Shown here one piece after another: positions 7,313-14,523 of a DNA stretch of 15,463 bases. The DNA lies in assembly GCA_012513735.1 (NCBI GenBank), contig JAAZBR010000114.1, forward strand, positions 1 to 15,463. The letters run 5' to 3'. Position 1 is the first letter of the stretch, and each line of letters starts with the position of its first letter. Below the pieces are notes generated by a model. The model did not search any database and was not told the origin of the DNA. It was given only the letters and a program-made list of their open reading frames with translations. This DNA is from Clostridiales bacterium (GTDB taxonomy: Bacteria > Bacillota > Clostridia > Christensenellales > Aristaeellaceae). The translations under genes were made by a program, and so were the position numbers.

Positions 7313-7361
7313 TGTTAACGATGGTGTGCCGTACTACTTGTTAACGATGGTGTGCCGTACT
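7313..7361. repeat. 26-bp tandem direct repeat in the htrA/walJ control region
   Basis: A 23-bp sequence beginning TGTTAACGATGG and ending CCGTACT occurs identically at 7313-7335 and 7339-7361, a period of 26 bp. The second copy ends 7 bp before the walJ -35 box and the first lies about 15 bp upstream of the possible htrA -35. The spacing of about 2.5 helical turns and the location between divergent promoters suggest two operator copies. It does not fit the WalR consensus (TGTWAH-N5-TGTWAH). A recent slippage duplication without function is the alternative. Confidence 0.75.
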
Positions 7362-7368
7362 GCTGCGC

Positions 7369-7397
7369 TTGATATGCGCAGCGAAAGATTCTATAAT
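7369..7397 (+). promoter_or_regulatory. Predicted sigma-A promoter of the walJ operon
   Basis: TTGATA (7369-7374, 5/6) and a perfect TATAAT (7392-7397) are separated by 17 bp. Transcription would start near 7404. The leader holds a small 5-bp hairpin (CCTGC 7405-7409 with GCAGG 7414-7418) and an AAGGATAGG ribosome site. This is the only strong promoter seen for the six-gene chain that follows. Confidence 0.82.
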
Positions 7398-7442
7398 GCA
7401 TCTGCCTGCCAATGCAGGTACTGCTTAAGGATAGGATAGCAA

Positions 7443-8243
7443 ATGAAGCTTGAATTCTGCTCCCTCAGCAGCGGTTCCTGTGGCAATGCCACGTATATTG
7501 CTGCGGGAAGCACAAGGATATTGGTAGATGCGGGGCTAAGCGCCAAGGCCATCTCCACGGCACTCAACAGCATTGGCGTGCTGCCCGAAACCCTGTCGGC
7601 CATTCTGGTTACCCATGAGCATGCGGACCATGTGCGCGGCGTAGGGGCAATGAGCCGAAAATACCGTTTGCCCGTCTACGCCAATGCAGGCACATGGGAG
7701 AAGATGTATCGCCTGGTGGGCGAAGTGCCGCCCGCCCAGCGCCGGGAGTTTGTGACCGGAGAGGATTTTTACATTGGCGATCTTGCCGCTTTGCCCATTT
7801 CCATACCCCATGACACGGTGGATCCGGTGGCGTTCCGTCTGTTCTCCGGCGGGCGCAGCGTTGCGGTGGCTACGGACATGGGCAACCTGCCCAAGAGGGT
7901 TGCCAGGCAACTGGCAGGAACTGACCTGATGATCCTGGAGAGCAACCACGATATTGAGATGCTGCAACACAACCCACGCTATCCCTATCGGCTGAAACAG
8001 CGCATTTTGGGCAACCATGGTCACCTCAGCAACCTGGCCTGTGCGGAGGCGCTGATGGTTCTGTATGAGAGCGGCGTGAAGCGGGCGCTGCTGGGCCACC
8101 TGAGCGATGACAACAACACCCCCGAGCTGGCTATGCATGCGGTCAGCACAGCCCTGGAGGAACAGGGCCTGGTGATTGGCAAGGATTTGCTGCTGGACAT
8201 GACCTGGCGGGACCGCGTCAGCGGCTACTATACCATTGAGTAG
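7443..8243 (+). CDS. walJ: MBL-fold hydrolase WalJ/YycJ
   Basis: 266 aa, the usual length for YycJ/WalJ. The N-terminus FCSLSSGSCGNATYI is diagnostic for this subfamily. Metal ligands are visible: His58-x-His60-x-Asp62-His63 (THEHADH), His123 (IPHD), Asp145 (ATDMG) and His219 (GHLS). The family features ESNHD (166-170) and GNHGHLSN (190-197) are also present. In Bacillus and streptococci it belongs to the WalRK cell-wall regulon and has been linked to coordinating cell division with replication and to DNA metabolism; 5' exonuclease activity is reported for relatives. No walRK is visible in this window. It opens the operon behind a strong promoter and is divergent from htrA. Its stop codon overlaps the TTG start of the next gene by 8 bp. 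Confidence 0.94.
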   Translation: MKLEFCSLSSGSCGNATYIAAGSTRILVDAGLSAKAISTALNSIGVLPETLSAILVTHEHADHVRGVGAMSRKYRLPVYANAGTWEKMYRLVGEVPPAQRREFVTGEDFYIGDLAALPISIPHDTVDPVAFRLFSGGRSVAVATDMGNLPKRVARQLAGTDLMILESNHDIEMLQHNPRYPYRLKQRILGNHGHLSNLACAEALMVLYESGVKRALLGHLSDDNNTPELAMHAVSTALEEQGLVIGKDLLLDMTWRDRVSGYYTIE

Positions 8244-9003
8244 ACGGGCGGTTCTGGTGATAGGCGCAGGAATCAGCGCTGCCCTTGGGATTGCGTCCAT
8301 CGTGCTCTCAGTGGGCCGGGTGTTTCCGGAAGGCGCCCCCGCCCGTGTCCTGCAATATCTGAGCATTGCCCTGCAGGAGATTCTACTGCTTGGTTTGCCG
8401 GCGCTGCTGCTGTGGCTGACGGTGTCTGATAGAAAAGCTGCCGAGGTACTGTTCGAGAAGCCGGACGCCCTGTCCGTGGGGATCGCCGGCCTCGGCGCTG
8501 TCTCCTTTGTTGGGGCATCGGTGCTGCTGACCTCCCTGTGGGTTACGGTGCTGCAGTCGCTGGAGATTGGCTTTGCCTTGCCGGCCGGCCTGGAAAGCCC
8601 GGTGAACACAGGGGAATACTTGCTGGTGATGCTGTGCGTTGCCCTTGTTCCTGCGCTGTGCGAGGAGATGTTCTTTCGCGGGCTGCTGCTGCATCTGCTA
8701 CGCAGGCGGCTGAGCTCCCGCGCAGCAGCGTTGCTTTCGGCGCTTCTGTTTGCTTTGCTGCACCTGTCGCTGCCTGGGTTTGTTGCGCTGTTGGCCATCG
8801 GTATGTTTCTGTCGCTGCTGGTGATTCGTACCAATCACCTGTGGGTGGCTGTGATCTTTCACGCCGTATACAATGGGCTGGTCATCGTGCTCAACGCCCT
8901 GAAGGCACGGCCCTCTCTGGGGACGGTGCTGCTGTTTTCCGCTGTATTTGCCGGCGTTTGCTGGTATCTGAACCGTTACAAGGGAGAGCAAGGATGGAGC
9001 TGA
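8236..9003 (+). CDS. CPBP family intramembrane metalloprotease (Abi/CAAX-like)
   Basis: 255 aa, strongly hydrophobic, with about seven membrane segments. The CPBP/Abi signature is complete: Glu143-Glu144 and Arg148 in CEEMFFRG, His176 in FALLHLS, and His209 with Asn213 in FHAVYN. These residues form the intramembrane metal site in the Rce1-like family. The substrate is not predictable; bacterial members include bacteriocin-immunity and regulated-proteolysis proteins. The start is a TTG overlapping the walJ stop by 8 bp with no clear Shine-Dalgarno sequence; a GTG at 8257 is an alternative. Either way, translation is probably coupled to walJ. The 3' end overlaps the next gene by 10 bp. There is no bacteriocin gene nearby, so immunity is not suggested. 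Confidence 0.85.
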   Translation: MSRRAVLVIGAGISAALGIASIVLSVGRVFPEGAPARVLQYLSIALQEILLLGLPALLLWLTVSDRKAAEVLFEKPDALSVGIAGLGAVSFVGASVLLTSLWVTVLQSLEIGFALPAGLESPVNTGEYLLVMLCVALVPALCEEMFFRGLLLHLLRRRLSSRAAALLSALLFALLHLSLPGFVALLAIGMFLSLLVIRTNHLWVAVIFHAVYNGLVIVLNALKARPSLGTVLLFSAVFAGVCWYLNRYKGEQGWS

Positions 9004-9701
9004 GAATTTTGGGATGCGATGGATCCTACCCTGCAGCGCTGGGCGCATGCAGCGGCTATCTGGTGGATGCAGGCGCTGAGGGCAGGATCCTGCTTGACTG
9101 CGGCAGTGGGGTGATGGGCAAGTTGATGTCCGTGACGGATCCTGCTTCTCTGGATGCTATTGTGCTCACACACTGGCACAACGATCATGCCTCCGACATG
9201 CTGGTGCTGCGGTACTACCTACAGATTGCTGGTGTGAAGCTGCCCCTCTATGCGCCGCCGGAGGGGGGTGCCCTGCGCACACTCTGCGAATGCCCACAGT
9301 TTGACCTGTGTGATCTTGCCGGTGGTTTGAAGTTGAAAGGGCTGACGGTACAGGCGCATCCTGTTGCCCATGCGGTGCCTGCTTATGCGCTGAAGATTAT
9401 CCATGGCAGCAACACCCTCGTATATACAGGTGATATTTGAAAGACCGGCGGTGCGGCTGCCTTTATTGGCCCTGCGGATGTATTGTTATGTGATGCCACC
9501 TTTACCAATGCCCAGTGGCATGCGGGGATGCCCCATCTCAGCGCCCGGCAGGCGGCAGAGCTTGCGCTGGAGGCAGGAGTAGGTCGGCTGGTGCTGACCC
9601 ACTGCCCGCCGTCCAATGATGCGCACACGCTGCTTCGTGAAGCGCGCGAGGTGTTTGCGGACAGTCTGTCAGCCTACCCCGGCCTGATCGTTCCGCTGTG
9701 A
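8994..9701 (+). pseudogene. MBL-fold hydrolase (YhfI-like) interrupted by an in-frame TGA
   Basis: The ATG at 8994 follows a GGGAG site and opens a metallo-beta-lactamase fold related to ribonuclease Z-like/YhfI proteins. HWHNDH (60-65), His126 (PVAHAV) and Asp147 (YTGD) are present. Codon 149 (9438-9440) is TGA. The same frame continues without any further stop for 86 codons (KTGG... through ADVLLCDATF, MPHLS and LTHCPP) to a TGA at 9699-9701. Total 235 codon positions is a normal family length, and spacing between GD and AD is the usual 13 residues. So nothing is missing but one residue, at the place where relatives have Gly (GDTG); GGA to TGA is one base change. The 148-aa product would lack the ligands His181 and His203. 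A nonsense mutation, a sequence error or recoding are all possible. Confidence 0.85.
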
Positions 9702-12031
9702 ACAGCCGCTCCTTCCCTGCCCAGAGGCCGCTTACCTGTATGGCGGCTGCCTTCGGTGTGGGCATCTGGATAGGGGCAAACGCTGTAAACATGGATACTG
9801 GGTTGTTCCGGGTGGGTATTCTCTGCGGGGCCGTTCTTTGCCTGATCAGCGCATTGACGGGGAAAAGACTGGTGCTGGGCTGTGCCTTTCTGTTTCTATT
9901 TGTTGGTGCGCTGTATGCCAACCGCACCGTGTCCGTGCAACTGCCGCCGGGCGGCAAGTACCAGGTGACCGGCACGGTGAAGGGGGAAAGCCTGCGCCGC
10001 GAGGAGGATGGGCGCATACGTGCCGTGCTGCGCGACGTTGAGTTGCGCAATGCCCAAGGCACAGGGCATCATGTACCCTCGGCCTGGTGGACCTATTATC
10101 CTGCGATGGATGCCCCCCTGCCGGTTGACGGCCAGCAAGTGCAGATGCAGAGCACGCTTTACCATCCCTCTCCCGCCATGAACCCTTATGGTTTTGACTT
10201 CCGGCTGTACCTGCTGCAAAAGGGCATCCCCGTTGGGCTGAGCGGCGCAAGAAATCTGAAGTTTGTACCTACACATCCCGCTGTTGCTACCGATGGCTGG
10301 CTGTGCCTGCGCAACACACTGAATGGGCTGCTGGATCAGGCCATGGGGATGGATAGTGCCCTGCCCAAGGGGCTTTTATTTGGCGATACAAGCAGCATTG
10401 AAGAGCAAACCAGCCGATCCTTTCGTGATGCGGGCATAGCCCACGTGCTGTCGGTATCCGGCCTGCACATCGGTATCCTAGCCATGGCCCTCGTGTTTAT
10501 CATGCGCTGGCTGAATCTTTCGCCCCGGGTGCAGTTTGGCGTGCTGCTGGTGGTATTGCTGCTCTATTGCAGGCTGCTGGAGTTTGCGGCTCCCGTGGTG
10601 CGGGCCAGCATCCTGACGTTTGTGCTGTTCGGCGCCCGATTGCTGCATGAGCGCAGCGATCCGCTGACCAGCCTGTCCTTTGCCTTTCTAATGATTCTGG
10701 CCTTTCGGCCCTTGGACCTGTTCCATGTGGGCTTCCAACTGTCTTTCCTGGCTGTAGCAGGTATCTTTTTGCTGGGCTCCCGCCTTCAGCACAACGCAGA
10801 AGCGTGGCTGCAAAAGCATAAGGCACCCAGGTGGGTAAAGAGCGTTGCGGCATCCTACACCATTACGCTCTCCGCCAGCTTGTTTACGGCGCCCGTTGTG
10901 GCAGGCACCTTTCACAGGCTTTCGTTGATCGGGCTGTTGTTCAATCCCCTTGCCTGTTTGCTGGTCGGGGTGTTGATGACAGGCAGCCTTGTTGTGCTGG
11001 TGATGTCTGCTCTCTCTCTGCCCTTGGCCCAGGCGGCTGCGCAACCCCTCATCTGGCTGGTTCGTCTGTTCAACGCGCTGACAGGCTGGGCAGCCGCGGC
11101 ACCCTTTGCCACTATCCGTACAGCAGCGCCGACGGCTGCTGTGATGGTGTTTATCTTTGTATGCCTGTTCATGCTTACCCGTTACACCCGGTATCGGGGT
11201 TGGAAACGGTTTGTCTTGCCGGGGATTGCCGGTTTGCTAGTGCTTGTCCTTTTTCTTGTGCAGCCCAAAGATGTTTTGCGCTACACGCAGTTCAGCGTAG
11301 GGGCCGGGGATGCCGCCATTGTGGAGGACGGAAAACACTCATACATCATTGACACCGGCCCCGACGGAACAGAGATCGCTGCGTATTTGCTCAGCACAGG
11401 GCGGAGGGCCGATGCCCTGTTCATCACCCACCTGCATGCAGACCATGCTGGGGGCCTTGCGCACCTGTTGGACGAAGGGATCCCATTGGACGCCCTCTAT
11501 ATCTCACCTCTTGCTGCGCAGGCGCCGGCGGAGGATCCGATGGGCCAGCAGATTGCACGGGCGGTTTATGGGGGAACGGCGGTGCATGTGCTGGCTGCAG
11601 GGGACCATGTACAGATAGGCCGGATGGGGGTGGAGGTGTTGTGGCCCCACACGAACAGGACGCATTCCGCCATGGAAGAAAACGACCGGTCCCTTGCGCT
11701 GCTGCTGACGCTTGATGATCTGCGCCTGTTCACCGCCGGTGACTTGACGGCAGATTATGAGGTGTATGCTGCCTCCCCCACCCATGTGTTCAAGGCAGGA
11801 CATCACGGATCAGCCGGCAGTAACAGCCAGGCGCTGTTGTCCGCCGTGTCTCCGCAAATAGCGCTGCTCAGCGCTTCGGGCGCCCAGGAGGAGCGGGCCA
11901 CAGGCTTCATCCGGGATCTGAAGGAGAGGCAAATCAAGCTGCTGTCAACCGCAACGGGAGGCGCTATCCGATTGAGCGTTCACCCGGGCGGCGTGGTGAC
12001 CGAACAGTACCTGATGGGAGGCTTTAGATGA
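9698..12031 (+). CDS. comEC: DNA internalisation protein ComEC/Rec2
   Basis: 777 aa with all three parts of a full ComEC. There is an N-terminal membrane pair and soluble OB-like DUF4131 region (about 10-190). The Competence domain (about 220-500) has many membrane helices and the motifs GLLFGDTS (225-232) and HVLSVSGLHIGIL (249-261). The C-terminal extracytoplasmic MBL domain (about 530-777) shows SVGAGDAA (533-540), THLHADHAGG (577-586), AGDL (680-683) and GHHGSAGSN (701-709), thought to degrade the non-imported strand. It forms the channel for single-stranded DNA in transformation. The GTG start overlaps the preceding stop (GTGA) and has no visible Shine-Dalgarno sequence, so initiation likely depends on coupling. 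The ATGA junction leads into holA. No comEA is present next to it. Confidence 0.95.
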   Translation: MNSRSFPAQRPLTCMAAAFGVGIWIGANAVNMDTGLFRVGILCGAVLCLISALTGKRLVLGCAFLFLFVGALYANRTVSVQLPPGGKYQVTGTVKGESLRREEDGRIRAVLRDVELRNAQGTGHHVPSAWWTYYPAMDAPLPVDGQQVQMQSTLYHPSPAMNPYGFDFRLYLLQKGIPVGLSGARNLKFVPTHPAVATDGWLCLRNTLNGLLDQAMGMDSALPKGLLFGDTSSIEEQTSRSFRDAGIAHVLSVSGLHIGILAMALVFIMRWLNLSPRVQFGVLLVVLLLYCRLLEFAAPVVRASILTFVLFGARLLHERSDPLTSLSFAFLMILAFRPLDLFHVGFQLSFLAVAGIFLLGSRLQHNAEAWLQKHKAPRWVKSVAASYTITLSASLFTAPVVAGTFHRLSLIGLLFNPLACLLVGVLMTGSLVVLVMSALSLPLAQAAAQPLIWLVRLFNALTGWAAAAPFATIRTAAPTAAVMVFIFVCLFMLTRYTRYRGWKRFVLPGIAGLLVLVLFLVQPKDVLRYTQFSVGAGDAAIVEDGKHSYIIDTGPDGTEIAAYLLSTGRRADALFITHLHADHAGGLAHLLDEGIPLDALYISPLAAQAPAEDPMGQQIARAVYGGTAVHVLAAGDHVQIGRMGVEVLWPHTNRTHSAMEENDRSLALLLTLDDLRLFTAGDLTADYEVYAASPTHVFKAGHHGSAGSNSQALLSAVSPQIALLSASGAQEERATGFIRDLKERQIKLLSTATGGAIRLSVHPGGVVTEQYLMGGFR

Positions 12032-13086
12032 CCGGAGAAGCGTTTTATAAGCAGATGAAGCTGGGCATCGTGCAGCGCTGCTACCTGTTTGACGGGGAGG
12101 AAGAATACACCAAGGAGGCAGCTGTTCGCACCCTGCAATCCAAGGTACTAAAGGGTGAGTTTGCCGAGCTGAACCTGAGCCGTCTGGTGTCTCCTCCTGT
12201 TGACGAAATCATTGCGCACGCGGAAACCCTTCCGCTGATGGCGGAGAGGCGGATGGTCATTGTCAGGGACTGTGCCTTTTTTGCGGGCAAAAGCACCGGC
12301 GAAGGAGAGGGGGAAAAGGTAGGCAAATCTTCCAGCGACGCGGACAAGTTATGCGACTACCTGGAGCGTTTGCCGGGCACCGTCTGCCTGCTTTTTGTGG
12401 TGCGGGGCAAGGCCAATGGCACCCGCAAACTCTATAAGCGCATTCAGAAGGCAGAGGGCGTGGTCACCTTTGAGACGCTGGACCAGTCCACAATGATCAA
12501 GTGGATTGCCCGGGAGCTGAAGCGCTATGATAAAGCCGTTGAGCATTCAACGGCCGAGCAGATCGCCTTTGCCCTGGGCGGGGATATGCACGCGCTGGCT
12601 GGTGAGCTGGCAAAGCTGGCTGCCCATGCCGGAGACAACCCCTCTGTCACCATGGAGGACTTCCAGGCGGTGGGTACCAAATCGGTGGAATATCGTGTGT
12701 TTGACCTGAGCGATGCGCTGATCGCCGGCCAGGCCAGGCGGGCCACAGGGTTGATGCACGACATGCTGGTTGAAGGGGAGGAACGGCTGATGCTGTTGGC
12801 CTTGCTGCAGAGGCAGTATCGGCAGCTGCTGTTTGCTAAAATACTGGCGGATAGCCGCGTGCCAAGCGACCAGGCCGCCAGACAGCTTTCTGTGCCCCCT
12901 TTTGTTGCCCGCAAGCTGATGCAGCAGGCTGGAAGGTATAGCATAGGCAGCCTGAAGGAGGCTTACGATCTGCTGATCGATACCGAATACCTGGTGAAGT
13001 CCGGGCAGATCCCGGAGGAGGGCTCACTGGAACAGGCAGTTTTCCGCATCATGGCTGCCGGACGGGAGGTTTCCCGTGGTAAATAA
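12028..13086 (+). CDS. holA: DNA polymerase III subunit delta
   Basis: 352 aa, typical HolA length (about 340). Delta opens the sliding clamp within the clamp-loader complex. Typical features are the N-terminal YLFDGEEEYTKEAAV, the LPLMAERRMVIVRD block (about 68-81), LPGTVCLLFVV, LGGDMHALAGELAKLA (about 188-203) and the C-terminal helical LLALLQRQYRQLLFAK segment used in clamp-loader assembly. A charged Gly/Glu/Ser/Lys insert (about 88-105) sits where relatives have a shorter loop. The ATG overlaps the comEC stop (ATGA), with GGGAGG 6 nt upstream. comEC-holA adjacency is common in Firmicutes; here rpsT does not follow, and rsmG does instead. Confidence 0.95.
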   Translation: MTGEAFYKQMKLGIVQRCYLFDGEEEYTKEAAVRTLQSKVLKGEFAELNLSRLVSPPVDEIIAHAETLPLMAERRMVIVRDCAFFAGKSTGEGEGEKVGKSSSDADKLCDYLERLPGTVCLLFVVRGKANGTRKLYKRIQKAEGVVTFETLDQSTMIKWIARELKRYDKAVEHSTAEQIAFALGGDMHALAGELAKLAAHAGDNPSVTMEDFQAVGTKSVEYRVFDLSDALIAGQARRATGLMHDMLVEGEERLMLLALLQRQYRQLLFAKILADSRVPSDQAARQLSVPPFVARKLMQQAGRYSIGSLKEAYDLLIDTEYLVKSGQIPEEGSLEQAVFRIMAAGREVSRGK

Positions 13087-13777
13087 GCTAAGAGCAATCC
13101 TGGAACCCAGTGGCCTGCACATGCGCATGGAGCAATACGAGCGACTGGAGGCCTATCACGCGCTCCTGCTGGAGTGGAACCAGCGCATGGATCTGACCAA
13201 CGTGCCGCCAGATGAAATGCCCCTGCGCCATTATGCCGACAGCCTTCTTCCCCTCCTGAGGCAGGACCTGTTTTTGCAGGGCGCCCGCCTGGTGGACGTG
13301 GGCAGCGGCGCCGGGTTTCCGGGCCTGCCCCTTGCCATCGTACGCCCGGATATGGAAGTTGTGCTGCTGGATTCTTTGAAAAAGCGCTGCCTGTTTTTGC
13401 AGACTGTTGTGGATACGGTTGGCCTTGCCAATGTATGCGTGCTGCATGGACGGGCGGAGGATGCAGCGCGGGGAGAGCTGCGGGCCGTTTTTGACCTGGC
13501 CGTGGCCCGGGCTGTGGCGCCGCTGCGCGTTCTTGCGGAGTACTTGCTGCCCTTTGCGAAGGTGGGGGGCAAGGCCGTTTGCTGGAAAGGCCCTGCGGCC
13601 AGGGAGGAACTGAACCAGGCACAGAACGCGCTAAAGCTGCTGGGGGGACGTGCAGACGCTCCCTGGATGCTGCCTCTGCAGGACCAGGAGCATATGCTGC
13701 TGACAATTCACAAAACCATTGCTACACCTAAAATCTATCCACGGAAAGCGGGAACACCGGGCAAAAAACCCCTATAG
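13076..13777 (+). CDS. rsmG: 16S rRNA (guanine-527-N7) methyltransferase RsmG
   Basis: 233 aa, typical for RsmG/GidB, which uses S-adenosylmethionine to methylate G527 of 16S rRNA. The signatures are the N-terminal LLEWNQRMDLTNV (31-43), the SAM loop LVDVGSGAGFPGLPLAI (72-88), LLDSLKKRCLFLQ (97-109) and FDLAVARAVAPL (139-150). It starts with GTG, 7 nt after GGGAGG, and overlaps holA by 11 bp. Outside this window rsmG usually sits beside mnmG (gidA) near the origin; its place at the end of the comEC-holA operon is a rearrangement. The stop is 2 bp from the stop of the convergent methyltransferase, so no separate terminator fits between them. Confidence 0.95.
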   Translation: MVNKLRAILEPSGLHMRMEQYERLEAYHALLLEWNQRMDLTNVPPDEMPLRHYADSLLPLLRQDLFLQGARLVDVGSGAGFPGLPLAIVRPDMEVVLLDSLKKRCLFLQTVVDTVGLANVCVLHGRAEDAARGELRAVFDLAVARAVAPLRVLAEYLLPFAKVGGKAVCWKGPAAREELNQAQNALKLLGGRADAPWMLPLQDQEHMLLTIHKTIATPKIYPRKAGTPGKKPL

Positions 13778-13779
13778 CG

Positions 13780-14511
13780 TCAAATGTTGTGCTTTTTCGA
13801 GAAGGCATACATACCAATGGAGGCGGCCACCGCCAGGTTCAGCGAGTCGATGGCGGGGTTGTGGGGAATGCGCACAGGCTGGCCCAGGGTCAGGTACTCG
13901 GCGGGCAGCCCTGCGCCTTCATTTCCCATGATTAAAGCAAAAGGTGAAACGGCGTTTGCGGCAGCTTCATCCAGGGGAATGGATGCCTGCAGCATAAAGG
14001 GATACAGCGCATGCTCGGGATAGGCGGCGTGGTAATCTTCAAAGCAGGTGAAAGACTGCACGCGCATGGAAAACAGGGCGCCCATGCTGGCCCGGACAAC
14101 CTGGGGATCATGCAGGTCAGCGGCAGGCAGGATCACTGCCATGTTAAGAAACTGAAAGCCCAGCGCTGTGCGCAGGATGGTGCCCAGATTGCCCTTGTCG
14201 CCGGGATGGTAGAGCACCAGATGGTTGCTATCTTTCTGCAGCGGATGCTCCTGTTTGGCGAAAACGGCGGCGGCAAATACATTGTCCTTTTGAGAAATGC
14301 GGGCAAGGGCCCGGTCTGCCGTTTCCACACGGATACTCCGTTCCCTGCACAGCGCCAACAATTCGGGGAGTATATCGCTGCTCTCCGCTTTTGAATGGAC
14401 CAGCACCCGGGACACGCTGTCAGGGCGCTTCTTCAGCGCCTCCATGCAAGGAAAAAAACCGGGGGCATAAGAATAGGAGAGATCCCTGTGATAGGGTCTT
14501 AGGGCGGGCAT
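13780..14511 (-). CDS. SpoU/TrmH family RNA 2'-O-methyltransferase
   Basis: 243 aa. The C-terminal half is a SPOUT (knotted) methyltransferase with its three motifs: motif 1 GNLGTILRTALGF (107-119, Asn108 and Arg114), motif 2 LIMGNEGAGLP (193-203) and motif 3 VRIPHNPAIDSLNLAVAASI (213-232). The N-terminal half (about 1-85) resembles the substrate-binding part of TrmH-family enzymes, with a YxxDxSYSYAPGFFPxxEAL start that I associate with a clostridial subgroup. The target nucleotide (tRNA or rRNA) cannot be told from this. ACGAGGTG precedes the ATG. The gene starts 12 bp after the mrfA-like stop and is probably co-transcribed with it. It converges on rsmG, also an RNA methyltransferase, with 2 bp between stops. 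Confidence 0.9.
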   Translation of the reverse strand: MPALRPYHRDLSYSYAPGFFPCMEALKKRPDSVSRVLVHSKAESSDILPELLALCRERSIRVETADRALARISQKDNVFAAAVFAKQEHPLQKDSNHLVLYHPGDKGNLGTILRTALGFQFLNMAVILPAADLHDPQVVRASMGALFSMRVQSFTCFEDYHAAYPEHALYPFMLQASIPLDEAAANAVSPFALIMGNEGAGLPAEYLTLGQPVRIPHNPAIDSLNLAVAASIGMYAFSKKHNI

Positions 14512-14523
14512 AAAAGCACCTCG

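Noticed and set aside
7313..7361. WalR or PhoP binding box in the tandem repeat
   Set aside because: TGTTAA at the start of each copy is not followed by a second half-site at the required 5-bp spacing; the copies are 26 bp apart.
7536..8834. Long minus-strand open frame of 432 codons opposite walJ and the CPBP gene
   Set aside because: Its translation is rich in Ser, Arg, Thr and Pro with no domain, and it lies antisense to two genes with clear families; it is a shadow of high-G+C coding DNA.
9441..9490. SECIS element for selenocysteine at the TGA
   Set aside because: Only 3-bp pairings such as GCC/GGC were seen by eye, no convincing stem with a small apical loop, and family members have Gly here, not Cys.
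9483..9701. Independent small gene starting at TTG 9483
   Set aside because: It is simply the in-frame 3' part of the interrupted MBL gene and has no ribosome site of its own.
12963..13706. Minus-strand open frame of 247 codons opposite holA and rsmG
   Set aside because: It is Pro/Ala/Arg-rich without motifs and antisense to the SAM-binding core of rsmG.
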